Below are positions 36,011 through 45,365 of a stretch of DNA of 64,000 bases, in pieces. Source of the DNA: Gp6-AA45 sp035652075 (GTDB lineage Bacteria > Acidobacteriota > Vicinamibacteria > Vicinamibacterales > CAVVIG01). The position numbers and the translations under genes are program-made. The DNA is taken from NCBI GenBank assembly GCA_035652075.1, contig DASREL010000227.1, forward strand, positions 1-64,000, in the 5' to 3' direction. The notes below the pieces were generated by a model. That model did no database searches. It was not told the origin of the DNA and worked only from the letters and a program-made list of their open reading frames with translations. Each line of letters starts with the position of its first letter. Position 1 is the first letter of the stretch.

Positions 36011-38339
36011 GGACTCTCAAATGCTGTTCGAACAGCGACAAGATGCGTTTGTATTCATCGGCCCAGCTCGTCTCTTCTTCGAACCCGTGGTTCTCGACCG
36101 GATACGGCGACACCCACCAGTTCTCCTTGCGCAGCTCGATGAGCCGCTGCACGAGACGGACCGAGTCCTGGAAGAGCACGTTCGTGTCGACCATGCCGTG
36201 GTTGATCAGCAGCGCGCCTTTCAATCCTTCCGCGAAATAAATCGGGGAGCTCTGGCGATACGCTTCGGGATCGTTCTGCGGTTCGTTGAGGATGTTCGAC
36301 GTGTAGCCGTGGTTGTAGTGCGACCAATCGGTCACCGGTCGATTCGCCGCGCCGGCGGCGAAGGTATCTGGGGACGTGAACATCGCCATCAGCGTGATGA
36401 AGCCGCCGTAGCTGCCGCCGTACACGCCGATGTGCTTCGCGTTGACGTGTTCTTTCTCGACGAGATACTTCGCGCCATCGACCACGTCGTCGAGATCTTT
36501 GCCGCCCATGTGACGGTAGATCGCCGTCCGCCAATCGCGGCCGTAGCCGGCGCTCGCACGGTAGTCAGGGTCGAGGACGACGTAGCCTTTGGACGCGAGC
36601 AGATTGTTGAACATGTACTCGCGGTAGTAGCCGCCCGACCAGTACTTGTGCGCGTTCTGCAGATACCCAGCACCGTGGACGAAGACGACGGCTGGCGCCG
36701 AGGGATCGCGCTTCGCGCCGATCATCTCGGGCGTGTAGAGGCGCGCGTAGACGTCCACGCCGTCGCGCGTTTTGTACGTAATCAACTGCGGATCGATCCA
36801 CTTGAACGATCGCCACTCGTCGCTCGTGGACGTCGTCACCTGTTTGCCGGCCGCGCCAGGCGCGTTCGCCATCACGTACACCTCGGGCGGTTTCGTCGAG
36901 TACGAGTAGATCATCCCGATGGTCGAGTCGTCTGGCGACACGTCGCCGACGTTCGATCCGGTCATCGACGTCACTTTCGTGCGCGTCCCGCCGTCGATGG
37001 ACATCGCGTAGAGATGCCGTTCTCCGGGATGCTGTTCGGTGCTGGTGATGTAGAACTTCTTCTTGTCCTGCGACAGCGACACCGCGTCGATCTCCCACTT
37101 GCCTTGCGTCAACTGACGCGGCTTCGCCTGCGGGTCCGACGCGTCGACCGAATACAGATGCATCCATCCGTCGCGTTCCGACAGAAACCAGAGCCGCTTG
37201 CTGTCGACCCATCCGAACGACGTGTCCTCGCCGAACCCGCCACCGCCGCCGATCTCGCGCACCCACGCCTCGTCGTGCAGGTCGTCGACGACGCGCGTCT
37301 TGCCGGTGTCGGCATCGATCGCCACGAGCCAGCGGTCCTTGTTGTCGCTCGCGCGCGCGTGACCGATGACGATCGCGCCGTCTTCGGACATCTGCGGTGA
37401 GTTCCAGCGGATCTCGCGCGTGCCGGCAAACGACGCACCGACTGCCTGGGACTTACCGGTCGCCAGGTTCATGACAACGAGCGATCGCTTGTCCTGCGAG
37501 TCGCCGACGAACGTGCGCGCCGGGATGTCTTCGGTGTAGCTCGAGTCGGTGACGTAGTTCGGAACGTTGGGCCGTTTTGCCGTGTCGGCGCGCTCCGACA
37601 CGAGGACGAAGACGTGTTTGTCGTCCGGCGAGAGTTGGATGTCGAACGCGCTTTGACGCTCGCCGAGCTCGTACTTCGGCAGCGCATCAGCCTTGTCTTT
37701 GGCTTCCTTCTTCTGCTTCTTCTCCGCCTCGACGCGCGTGTGCTCGATCAACTTCTCTTCTTCGGTCTTGATGAACTTCTGGCTGTCGCTCTCGCGCGGA
37801 TCGCGTTTGCGCGGGGCGATGTCGGTCAACTGTTCGATCGCGCCGCTGTCGAGGGGGACGAGAAACAGATTGTTATCGCGCACGAATGTGACAGCGGTCT
37901 CGTGCCGCGCCCATCGCGGACGCGACTCGGCGCCGGTCGTTCGCGTGATCTGCCGCCGCGTCCCGGTGACCGTGTCCACGATCGCGATGTCGCCCTGGTC
38001 AGCGAACAGCACGCGCCGATGCGCGCGGTCCCAGACACCGTTCGTCGGCGGCGCATTCTTGCGTTCGGCGTCGGTCAGCTTGCGCGGCGACGTCCCGTCA
38101 CGTCCGACAACATACGTGGACGCCTCGTCATCGCCCGCTTTCCGCCACTCGAAGTACAGCTTCGACGAGTCGCCCGACCAGCGGAGACTCGTCGGCGGGT
38201 AGCCCACCAGTTTCGGACCGCGCATGATGCTGTCCACAGTGAGCGGAAATGTCGTCGACGCCAGCTGCGCGGACGTCGTCGAGCCGATAACCAAGCCGAC
38301 GACGGCCAACCCCGTCGTGACACGAGCAGAAATGTGCAT
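35988..38339 (-). CDS. S9 family (prolyl oligopeptidase-type) serine peptidase
   Basis: A 783-residue exported peptidase. The start ATG at 38339 has GAGG upstream and gives a signal peptide (AVVGLVIGSTTSAQ). A beta-propeller with PD40-like repeats fills residues about 40-500 (LRWSGDSSKLYFEWR, DIQLSPDDKHVFVL), followed by an alpha/beta hydrolase domain. The catalytic Ser is S643 in GVYGGSYGGFITL; Asp is in NHGMVDTNVLF and His in ENHGF. Probably cleaves dipeptides or acyl-peptides in the periplasm. It heads the pyrE-truA-uppS operon and overlaps pyrE by 23 nt. Confidence 0.93.
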   Translation of the reverse strand: MHISARVTTGLAVVGLVIGSTTSAQLASTTFPLTVDSIMRGPKLVGYPPTSLRWSGDSSKLYFEWRKAGDDEASTYVVGRDGTSPRKLTDAERKNAPPTNGVWDRAHRRVLFADQGDIAIVDTVTGTRRQITRTTGAESRPRWARHETAVTFVRDNNLFLVPLDSGAIEQLTDIAPRKRDPRESDSQKFIKTEEEKLIEHTRVEAEKKQKKEAKDKADALPKYELGERQSAFDIQLSPDDKHVFVLVSERADTAKRPNVPNYVTDSSYTEDIPARTFVGDSQDKRSLVVMNLATGKSQAVGASFAGTREIRWNSPQMSEDGAIVIGHARASDNKDRWLVAIDADTGKTRVVDDLHDEAWVREIGGGGGFGEDTSFGWVDSKRLWFLSERDGWMHLYSVDASDPQAKPRQLTQGKWEIDAVSLSQDKKKFYITSTEQHPGERHLYAMSIDGGTRTKVTSMTGSNVGDVSPDDSTIGMIYSYSTKPPEVYVMANAPGAAGKQVTTSTSDEWRSFKWIDPQLITYKTRDGVDVYARLYTPEMIGAKRDPSAPAVVFVHGAGYLQNAHKYWSGGYYREYMFNNLLASKGYVVLDPDYRASAGYGRDWRTAIYRHMGGKDLDDVVDGAKYLVEKEHVNAKHIGVYGGSYGGFITLMAMFTSPDTFAAGAANRPVTDWSHYNHGYTSNILNEPQNDPEAYRQSSPIYFAEGLKGALLINHGMVDTNVLFQDSVRLVQRLIELRKENWWVSPYPVENHGFEEETSWADEYKRILSLFEQHLRVHDARRAS

Positions 38340-38363
38340 GAAAACCTCGAAAAAGGGGCGCTC

Positions 38364-38373
38364 ATTATACAAT
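38364..38373. promoter_or_regulatory. Divergent -10 elements for the peptidase and TolC genes
   Basis: ATTATACAAT contains TATAAT on the minus strand (38364-38369), 24 nt before the S9 peptidase ATG, and TACAAT on the plus strand (38368-38373), 75 nt before the TolC ATG. No convincing -35 was found on either side. Confidence 0.45.
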
Positions 38374-38448
38374 TCGCTGAACCAATCCTCCCCGCCGGAC
38401 GTCTACTGATCAGAATTGCCCAACTCTTTGTTGATGGAGCCTTTTGCA

Positions 38449-40140
38449 ATGCGTTACCAGCGTTTCCTCCGTGCGTTCGCCCCGGCGTGCCTGCTCATCT
38501 GTTTACCGGTGTCCGCATTCGCGCAGACCGGACAGTTGCGGTTCGACGCCGCGGCTCTCGCGGCCGCCGCGCAGTCAGCCACGGCCCAGCCGCAGGCCGG
38601 CCAGGCGACGGCCACACGCCGTCTGTCGATGGACGAAGCCGTCAAGCTCGCCCTCGAGCAGAACCTTGGCATCCGAATCCAGCGGATTGATCCACAGATC
38701 CAGGACGTCGGGATCATGCAGGCGAGGTCGTTCTGGGCGCCGAGCCTGTCCTCGGGGCTGTCCAGGCAGACGCAGACGCAGCAGTCGACCAGCGCGCTGG
38801 CCGGCAGCACCACGACGATCGACAACGCGAATTTCGCGACGCAGGTCGCGTTGAACCAGGCACTGCCGTGGGGCGCCAACTACAACGCGTTCTGGAACAA
38901 CTCGCGCACCACGACGAACAACCTGTTCGTCAACTTCGTGCCGCAGATCAACTCGACGCTGCAGCTGCAGTACACGCAGCCGTTCGTCCGCAACCGCTCG
39001 ATCGACCAGATTCGGCAGCAGGTCCTCAACAGCAAGAAGGCCCGCGATCTCTCCGACATTCAGCTGGCGTCGGTGATCACGCAAACGTCACGCAGCGTGC
39101 GCAACGCGTACTGGGACCTCGTGTTCGCGATCAACAACCTGAAGGCGCAGCAGCAGTCGCTCGCGCTGTCGCAGCAGTTCTTGAAGGACAACCAGAAGCG
39201 CGTGGAGATCGGGACGCTGGCGCCCATCGACATCGTGCAGGCACAGGCCGAAGTCGCGAGCAACGAGTCGGGCGTCATCGTCGCGGAAGCGGCGATCAAG
39301 ACCGCACAGGACAACCTGCGGACGTTGATCATGGATCCCGGTCAGCCCGATTTCTGGACCACCGAGTTCGACCCGAGCGACGCGGCGTCGTTCTCCGAGC
39401 AAACCCTCGACGTCGACGCGGCCGTGCGGAATGCGCTGTCGAAGCGGTCCGACATCCTCAGCGCGAAGAACAGCCTCGAGCAGAGCGACGTGAACCTGAA
39501 GTACTACCACAACCAGCTGCTGCCCGACGTCAACGGACAGCTCACCTACAACGCGACGGCGGCTGGCGGCACGCAGTTGAGCAGCGTCAGCCTGGCGAAT
39601 CTCGCGGCGCCGCGATCGGTCGTGTCCGACAGCGGGTTCGGCAGCGTGCTCGGCAACGTGCTTCAAAGCCAGTATCCGACGTGGACCGTCGGCATCCAGG
39701 TCGCGTATCCGCTCGGCGCGAGCACCGCGCAGGCGAACATGGCGCGCGCGCGGCTCCAATACGAGCAGGCGCAAACGCAGATGAAGGCGCTCGAGATGAA
39801 CGTCGCCACGCAAGTGCGCCTCGCGGCGCGCAACGTCAACACCAACCAGAAACGCGTGCTGTCGGCGCGCGCGTCGCGCGAACTGCAGGAGAAGAAACTC
39901 GACGCGGAGGAAAAGAAACTCGCGGCCGGCATGTCGCAGAGCTTCTTCGTCTTCCAGGCGCAGCGCGACCTCGCGCAGGCGCGCGTGGTGGAGATCCAGG
40001 CAATCGCCGACTACAACAAGTCGCTCGTCGACTTCGAGACGGTACAGGAAGTCCCGCTCAACGGCGGAAGCGGCGGCATTACGACCGCCGGTTCGGGCGC
40101 GGTTCAAGCCGGGGGATCAGCGATCGTACGAGCACAGTAA
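38449..40140 (+). CDS. tolC: TolC-family outer membrane efflux protein
   Basis: A 563-residue outer-membrane channel for tripartite efflux or type I secretion. The ATG at 38449 has GGAG 10 nt upstream and starts a signal peptide (FAPACLLICLPVSAFAQ). Two outer-membrane-efflux repeats are visible: residues about 60-300 (LSMDEAVKLALEQNLGIRIQ) and 310-530 (LDVDAAVRNALSKRSDILSA), each with long coiled helices. There is no membrane-fusion or pump gene next to it. An unusual Gly/Ser-rich tail ends the protein. A heptamer hairpin starts at the stop codon. Confidence 0.92.
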   Translation: MRYQRFLRAFAPACLLICLPVSAFAQTGQLRFDAAALAAAAQSATAQPQAGQATATRRLSMDEAVKLALEQNLGIRIQRIDPQIQDVGIMQARSFWAPSLSSGLSRQTQTQQSTSALAGSTTTIDNANFATQVALNQALPWGANYNAFWNNSRTTTNNLFVNFVPQINSTLQLQYTQPFVRNRSIDQIRQQVLNSKKARDLSDIQLASVITQTSRSVRNAYWDLVFAINNLKAQQQSLALSQQFLKDNQKRVEIGTLAPIDIVQAQAEVASNESGVIVAEAAIKTAQDNLRTLIMDPGQPDFWTTEFDPSDAASFSEQTLDVDAAVRNALSKRSDILSAKNSLEQSDVNLKYYHNQLLPDVNGQLTYNATAAGGTQLSSVSLANLAAPRSVVSDSGFGSVLGNVLQSQYPTWTVGIQVAYPLGASTAQANMARARLQYEQAQTQMKALEMNVATQVRLAARNVNTNQKRVLSARASRELQEKKLDAEEKKLAAGMSQSFFVFQAQRDLAQARVVEIQAIADYNKSLVDFETVQEVPLNGGSGGITTAGSGAVQAGGSAIVRAQ

Positions 40141-40205
40141 TGCGGATTGCGGATTGCGGATTTAATCAACAATCAATCCGCAATCCGCAATCCTCAATCC
40201 GCAAT
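40140..40205. repeat. Heptamer hairpin (attgcgg family) between tolC and a glycosyltransferase
   Basis: A left arm of three gattgcg units (40140-40162) and a right arm (about 40176-40205) pair over about 22 bp around a 12-nt A/T-rich loop. The element begins at the last base of the tolC stop codon and ends 3 nt before the next ATG. It is the same family as the nuo copies 28 kb away. Confidence 0.85.
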
Positions 40206-40208
40206 GTT

Positions 40209-41018
40209 ATGCTCCACCGTGTGCCGAAGCTTTCGGTCACGGTCATCACCAAGAACGAAGCAGCGGACATCAGCGATGCGTTGACGTCCGTCGCCTTCGC
40301 CGACGAAATCATCGTCGTCGACTCGCAGTCCACAGATGACACCGTCGCGATCGCCCGTCGGTTTACCGACCGGGTGATCGTGCGTGAGTGGCCCGGCTAC
40401 ATCGATCAGAAGAACTACGCCGCGTCGATCGCGAGCCATGACTGGATCCTGTCGCTCGATGCCGACGAGCGCGTGACGCCGGAGCTGGCGTCCGAGATCA
40501 CGTCTGTGCTCGCCGCGACGCCGTCGTACGCGGCGTTCCGGATCCCGCGTGTGACCTTTCATCTCGGCCGCTGGATCCGGACGACCGATTGGTATCCCGA
40601 CTACCAGCTGCGGCTGTACGATCGGCGCCAGGCCGAGTGGACGGGGCGATACGTGCACGAAGCCGTCACGGTGCGAGGCACTGTCGGTCGACTGCGCGGC
40701 GACATCCAGCATTACGCGTATCGCGACATCGCCGATCATCTCGAGACGATCGATCGCTACACGACGTACGCTGCGCGACAGATGTACGAATCGGGCCGGC
40801 GCGCCGGATTGATGCAGGTCGCCGGGCATCCGCCGCTCGCGTTCCTGCGCAACTACATCGCGAAAGGCGGCATCCGAGACGGCACCGCTGGATTTGTCAT
40901 CTCGGCGATGAACGCGTATTACGTGATGCTGAAGTTCGCGAAACTGTGGGAACTATGTTCTCGCTCCACGTCGACACCGCGCGCACCTGGCGCGGTGGAC
41001 AAAATCAAGTCCTGCTGA
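40209..41018 (+). CDS. Glycosyltransferase family 2 (LPS core/WaaE-like)
   Basis: A 269-residue GT-A glycosyltransferase. The fold starts at SVTVITKNEAADISDALTSV, with the nucleotide-sugar DxD-like region ILSLDADERVTPEL and the family motif DWYPDYQLRLYDR and HEAV. It resembles beta-1,4-glucosyltransferases of LPS core (WaaE/KdtX). Starts are uncertain by a few codons: ATG at 40209, or GTG at 40221. The last 20 codons overlap the next gene by 64 nt and look non-conserved (SRSTSTPRAPG). Probably builds the LPS or another surface glycan. Confidence 0.88.
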   Translation: MLHRVPKLSVTVITKNEAADISDALTSVAFADEIIVVDSQSTDDTVAIARRFTDRVIVREWPGYIDQKNYAASIASHDWILSLDADERVTPELASEITSVLAATPSYAAFRIPRVTFHLGRWIRTTDWYPDYQLRLYDRRQAEWTGRYVHEAVTVRGTVGRLRGDIQHYAYRDIADHLETIDRYTTYAARQMYESGRRAGLMQVAGHPPLAFLRNYIAKGGIRDGTAGFVISAMNAYYVMLKFAKLWELCSRSTSTPRAPGAVDKIKSC

Positions 41019-42067
41019 CCGTCAATGGCCTGCGGGCCATCGGTCACCGGGCCGCGCTCGTCGCGCATCCGGACGGCGAGCTGCGTCGACGTGCGTCCGA
41101 AGGGCTCGAGCTGATTCCGCTCGCGCCGCGGACGGAGATGGATCTGTCGGCGGCGTGGCGATTCGCGCGCGTGCTGAAACGACTGCAGCCCGACGTCATC
41201 CACGCACACGATCCGCACGGTGTCGCGATGGCGTCGCTCGCGCTGTCGCTCGGCGGCGGGTCGAAGAACGCCGTCACGACCCCGCTCATCGCGGCGCGGC
41301 GCGTCGACTTTCATTTGAAAGGCAATTCCTTTTCGAAGTGGAAGTACCGGCAGGTGGACTGCTATATCGCCGCGTCCGACGCGATCCGGCAGATCCTGCT
41401 GGCCGATGGCGTCGCGCCCGATCACGTCGTGACGGTCCACGAAGGCATCGACGTCGAGCACGTCGTCGCGGCCGAGCCGGTCAACGTGCACGAAGCATTC
41501 TGGCTGCCGCACCATGCGCCCGTCGTCGGCAACGTCGCCGCGCTCGTTCCGCACAAAGGACAGCGGTATCTGATCGAAGCGGCGCATCTGGTCGTCAAAC
41601 AGATCCCGGATGCGCGATTCATCATCCTCGGCGAAGGCGAGTTGCGCCAGCACCTCGAACATCTCGTCAAGGAACACGCGCTCGAAAAACATGTGCTGCT
41701 GCCCGGATTTCGCACCGATGTCATCGGCTGCATCAAGGGATTCGATCTGTTCGTGATGAGCTCGGTGACCGAGGGCCTTGGCACCTCGCTCCTCGACGCG
41801 ATGGCATGCGCGCGACCCATCGTGGCGACCAACGCCGGCGGCATTCCAGAAATCATCGAAGACGGCGTGACCGGACTGATCGTCCCGCCGCGCGATTCGC
41901 ACGCGCTCGCCGACGCGATCGTCCGCGCGCTGAACGACGACGCGCTGCGTCGCCGGCTCGCCGACGCGGGGTTTGCGCGCGTGCGCGAGCGGTTTACCGT
42001 CGAGCGGATGGTCGCGGAGACGGCAACCGTCTACGCAACGCTCGGTCGTCGGCACATTGCATGCTGA
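40955..42067 (+). CDS. Glycosyltransferase family 1/4 (GT-B)
   Basis: A 370-residue GT-B glycosyltransferase. The N-terminal acceptor domain has WRGGQNQVLLTVNGLRAIGH and VIHAHDPHGVAMA. The C-terminal donor domain has GNVAALVPHKGQRYLIEAA, ARFIILGEGELRQHLE and the E-x7-E motif in SSVTEGLGTSLLDAMACARP with NAGGIPEII. It overlaps the GT2 gene by 64 nt and very likely works with it on an envelope glycan. Its 3' end overlaps the convergent TIGR02757 gene by 74 nt. Confidence 0.9.
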   Translation: MFSLHVDTARTWRGGQNQVLLTVNGLRAIGHRAALVAHPDGELRRRASEGLELIPLAPRTEMDLSAAWRFARVLKRLQPDVIHAHDPHGVAMASLALSLGGGSKNAVTTPLIAARRVDFHLKGNSFSKWKYRQVDCYIAASDAIRQILLADGVAPDHVVTVHEGIDVEHVVAAEPVNVHEAFWLPHHAPVVGNVAALVPHKGQRYLIEAAHLVVKQIPDARFIILGEGELRQHLEHLVKEHALEKHVLLPGFRTDVIGCIKGFDLFVMSSVTEGLGTSLLDAMACARPIVATNAGGIPEIIEDGVTGLIVPPRDSHALADAIVRALNDDALRRRLADAGFARVRERFTVERMVAETATVYATLGRRHIAC

Positions 42068-42827
42068 TGTGGCAGAGCGCGAAGTCGTACTTCACCGGAT
42101 CGTCCGGATCGAACGCTCTGAGCGACTGCGTGATGTCCGCCGCCATGCGCCACCCGGGGCTCACGTAGCGCGTCAGCTTCAGCAGCCGTCCGACGCGGAT
42201 CACGTGGGTATCGAGCGGGACGACGAGTTTGGCCGACGAGACGCGGTTCCAGATCCCAAAGTCCAACTGATCGCGGCGCACCATCCAGCGTAAGAACAGG
42301 TTCATCCGCTTGCACGCGCTGCCGGCCGACGGTCGCGGGAAGAAATATGAGACGCCCGTCGACCGCACGTCCAATGCCATCGCGCGCGAAGAAAAGCTGT
42401 CGATCATCGGTCCGACGTCGACGCTGGTGCCTGAAGGTAGCGAGGCACCGGGGTCAGCGGCGCCGGTGTCCGCGAAGAACCCCTCGATCGAACCCGACCG
42501 GTCGATCATCTGGCGCATCAGCCACAGGAGCGCCACGATGTCGGGGCCTTTGATCCAGCGGTGAACGATTGGTGACAGCGCCTTCGCCTCGCGCTTCGGA
42601 TCGAACCGGCGGACGTAGTCGGCTGGCGATGGTCCGGCGACCGCGAGCACCCGCTCGATTGACTGCAGCACGCTGGCGACGCGTCCGAACGCCAGCGAAG
42701 CGGCAAGGAATCCGACGACTTCGCGGTCGTCGTTGCGCATGAATCGCCGGACGATTTGAATCGGATCGGTCGCGGAATCGGGATAGTTGTATTCCGCGTA
42801 CAGCCGGTCGAGCGTGTCCTTGAGCAA
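41994..42827 (-). CDS. TIGR02757 family protein
   Basis: A 277-residue cytoplasmic protein of a conserved family without a known biochemical role. Family-like segments are LKDTLDRLYAEYN, DPIQIVRRF, DREVVGFLAASLAFGRVASV, KRMNLFLRWMVRRDQLDFG and VVPLDTHVIRVGRLL, the last recalling HhH-type DNA glycosylase folds. No ATG exists near the conserved start; TTG at 42827 gives LLKDTLDRLYAEYN and is used here. The last 25 codons overlap the end of the glycosyltransferase on the other strand and are low-complexity (RRRLPSPRPSARR). Confidence 0.8.
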   Translation of the reverse strand: MLKDTLDRLYAEYNYPDSATDPIQIVRRFMRNDDREVVGFLAASLAFGRVASVLQSIERVLAVAGPSPADYVRRFDPKREAKALSPIVHRWIKGPDIVALLWLMRQMIDRSGSIEGFFADTGAADPGASLPSGTSVDVGPMIDSFSSRAMALDVRSTGVSYFFPRPSAGSACKRMNLFLRWMVRRDQLDFGIWNRVSSAKLVVPLDTHVIRVGRLLKLTRYVSPGWRMAADITQSLRAFDPDDPVKYDFALCHISMQCADDRALRRRLPSPRPSARR

Positions 42828-42830
42828 GAG

Positions 42831-42836
42831 TATGAT
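42831..42836 (+). promoter_or_regulatory. TATGAT -10-like element, 6 nt before the ATG
   Basis: TATGAT ends 6 nt before the ATG of the penicillin acylase gene, with no Shine-Dalgarno between. It falls in the 15-nt gap between two divergent genes, so a leader longer than a few bases is impossible without starting inside the other gene. Confidence 0.5.
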
Positions 42837-42842
42837 TTTCGC

Positions 42843-45302
42843 ATGCTGCGACTGGTGCTGAAAGCGCTGGGCGCGATCGTGGTCCTCGTCCTGATCGCGC
42901 TCGCGGCCGTGTACGTCCTCGTCCGTCGATCCCTTCCGGAATACAACGCGACCGAGCAGGTGGCCGGCATCACCGCCGACGTCGACATCGTCCGCGACCG
43001 GAGCGCGATCCCGCACATCTTCGCGAAGACCAAGAAGGACGCGCTGTTCGGACTCGGGTACGTGCACGCGCAGGATCGGTTGTGGCAGATGGAATTCCAG
43101 CGGCGGATCGGGTTCGGCCGCCTGTCGGAGATCGTCGGCCCGGCAACGATCCCGCAGGATCGCTTCCTGCGCACGGTGGGATTCGGCCGCGCCGCTGTCA
43201 GCGCGTGGGAGCACCTGCCCGCGCCGGTGCAGCAGGACATCAACGCGTACGTCGCCGGTGTCAACGCGTTCATCTCGACACACCACGGGACGGCGCTGCC
43301 GCCCGAGTTCACGCTGCTGCGATTCGAGCCGCAACCGTGGACCGGATCCGACGTGATCGCGTGGGTCAAGATGATGGCCTGGGATCTCAGCGCCAACTAC
43401 TCGTTCGAACTACTGCGAAACGATCTCGTCGCGAAAGTCGGGATGGAACGGATGCAGCAGTTGATGCCGCTGTATCCGAAGGGCGGCCTTAGCATTCTGG
43501 ACCGGGCCGGTGAGGCGGGTGAGGCGGGTACGGCAGGTAAGAACTCTGTGGCGTCGGCCCACCAGCCCTACCTGCCCCACCAGCCCTACCTGGCCGCCGG
43601 ACGCGAGTTCTTCTCCACCTTCCAGGACGGCATCGGGTCCAACAACTGGGTCGTCGACGGATCGATGACGGCGAGCGGCAAACCGATGCTCGCGAACGAT
43701 CCGCATCTTGGGACGCGCATTCCGTCGACGTGGTACCTCGCGCACATGTCGGCGCCGGACTTCGACGTGATCGGCGGCACGCTGCCCGGCGCACCCACCG
43801 TCGTCCTCGGCCGCAATCGCCGGATCGCGTGGGGCATGACCAACGTCGCTGCGGACGTCGAGGATTTGTATCGCGAGCATATCGACGCCAGCGGCCGGAC
43901 GGTCGAATTTCGCGGCGCGCAGGAACCGATCACCGTCATTCCGGAAACCATCGTCGTCAAAGGCGCGCCGCCGATTCAGCTGAACGTCCGCGTGACGCGA
44001 CACGGTCCGCTCGTGTCGGATGCGATCAACGCAAACGAGGCGGAGTCGAAGAAGGACGTCAAATCGCCGCCGCTCGAGCCGCTCGCCTTCCGCTGGACGG
44101 CGCTCGATCCCGAAGACTCAACCGTCATTGCGATCCTGAAGCTGAACGAGGCCAGCAACTGGAACGACTTCACGGATGCCTTGAAGTACTTCGTCGTGCC
44201 GTCACAGAATCTCGTCTACGCCGACGTCGACGGACACATCGGCTACTACGCGCCGGCGCATATTCCCATCCGCGCGAGCGGCGACGGCACGCTGCCCGCA
44301 GACGGCTGGACGGGTGATGCAGAGTGGACCGGCTGGGTGCCGTTCGAAGATCTGCCGCACCTCTACGATCCGCCCGACCACCTGATCGTCACTGCGAACC
44401 ATCGCCCTGCGCCCGAGGACTATAAGTACAACCTCGGGTTCGAGTGGTACACGCCGCATCGCGCGCAGCGGATCGTCGATCTGTTGAAGGGACGTTCGAA
44501 CCTGACGCCCGATGACTTCGCGAAAGTGCAGGGCGACACGCTGTCGCTGCACGCGAAGGAGCTCTTGCCGCTGCTCCTCCAGCACGTCCATCCCGACAAC
44601 ACGCCCGATCAACAGGCGGTCGACATCGTCAAGCCATGGGACTACGACACGAAAGGCGACAGCGCCGCCGCAGCGATCTACGAAGCGTGGTTCTATCAAC
44701 TCGGGCCGGCGATCGTCGGCGACGATCTCGGTCCGATCGTCGGCAACGAGTACAACCTGAAGACGACGTTCATGGCGCGCTTCGTCGCGCACGCCATTGC
44801 CACGAACGACACCGCGTGGTGTGACGACAAAACGACCGCGCATGAGGAAACGTGCGATGAAGCGGTCACGCGGGCGCTGCACGAAGCGGTCGTCGATCTC
44901 ACACGGCGCATGGGCGGCGACATGAAGAAGTGGCGGTGGGACGCGATCCACCGCGCGATCTTTCCGCACCAGGGGCTGGACGCCGTCGCGGCGCTGCGGC
45001 CGCTCGTCAGCCGATCGATGCCGAACGGCGGCGACTGGAGCACCGTCGACGTCGGCACCGTCGCGTTCGATCAGAAGTACGAACAGCATCTGATCCCGGG
45101 CTATCGCGAGATCATCGATCTGTCACCGGCCAACGACAGTCGCTTTCTCGACGCGGTCGGACAATCCGGGCATTGGCTGTCGCCGCACTACGACGATTTC
45201 CTCGCGGACTGGCGGAACATGCGCTACCGGCCGATGACGATGGACCGAGGCCGGATCGAAGAGGGGTCGATCGGTCATCTTCGGTTGGCGCCCGTCCGCT
45301 GA
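42843..45302 (+). CDS. Penicillin acylase family (Ntn-hydrolase) protein
   Basis: An 819-residue exported amidase of the penicillin G acylase/AHL acylase group. The N-terminus has one membrane segment (VVLVLIALAAVYVLV). The alpha chain has IPHIFAKTKKDALFGLGYVH. The autoprocessing nucleophile is S266 in DGIGSNNWVVDG, and the beta chain has ANDPHLGTRIPSTWY and GRNRRIAWGMTNV. The spacer just before the nucleophile contains about 30 extra residues from a nonamer-repeat hairpin (residues about 221-250, EAGEAGTAG and HQPYLPHQPYL). Because the spacer is normally removed on maturation, the insertion may be harmless. Substrate unknown. Confidence 0.92.
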   Translation: MLRLVLKALGAIVVLVLIALAAVYVLVRRSLPEYNATEQVAGITADVDIVRDRSAIPHIFAKTKKDALFGLGYVHAQDRLWQMEFQRRIGFGRLSEIVGPATIPQDRFLRTVGFGRAAVSAWEHLPAPVQQDINAYVAGVNAFISTHHGTALPPEFTLLRFEPQPWTGSDVIAWVKMMAWDLSANYSFELLRNDLVAKVGMERMQQLMPLYPKGGLSILDRAGEAGEAGTAGKNSVASAHQPYLPHQPYLAAGREFFSTFQDGIGSNNWVVDGSMTASGKPMLANDPHLGTRIPSTWYLAHMSAPDFDVIGGTLPGAPTVVLGRNRRIAWGMTNVAADVEDLYREHIDASGRTVEFRGAQEPITVIPETIVVKGAPPIQLNVRVTRHGPLVSDAINANEAESKKDVKSPPLEPLAFRWTALDPEDSTVIAILKLNEASNWNDFTDALKYFVVPSQNLVYADVDGHIGYYAPAHIPIRASGDGTLPADGWTGDAEWTGWVPFEDLPHLYDPPDHLIVTANHRPAPEDYKYNLGFEWYTPHRAQRIVDLLKGRSNLTPDDFAKVQGDTLSLHAKELLPLLLQHVHPDNTPDQQAVDIVKPWDYDTKGDSAAAAIYEAWFYQLGPAIVGDDLGPIVGNEYNLKTTFMARFVAHAIATNDTAWCDDKTTAHEETCDEAVTRALHEAVVDLTRRMGGDMKKWRWDAIHRAIFPHQGLDAVAALRPLVSRSMPNGGDWSTVDVGTVAFDQKYEQHLIPGYREIIDLSPANDSRFLDAVGQSGHWLSPHYDDFLADWRNMRYRPMTMDRGRIEEGSIGHLRLAPVR
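43503..43591. repeat. Nonamer repeat hairpin inside the penicillin acylase gene
   Basis: Left units cgggccggt, gaggcgggt, gaggcgggt, acggcaggt (43503-43538) pair with right units made of ccctacctg and ccccaccag (about 43557-43591); 26 of 30 positions can pair. The reading frame is kept and encodes AGEAGEAGTAG and HQPYLPHQPYL. Confidence 0.8.
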
Positions 45303-45365
45303 GCCGGTTTCCGCAGCCATTTCGCATCCTCCAGTAGAGCGGCCTCGAGCCGCACTGAGGATCCG

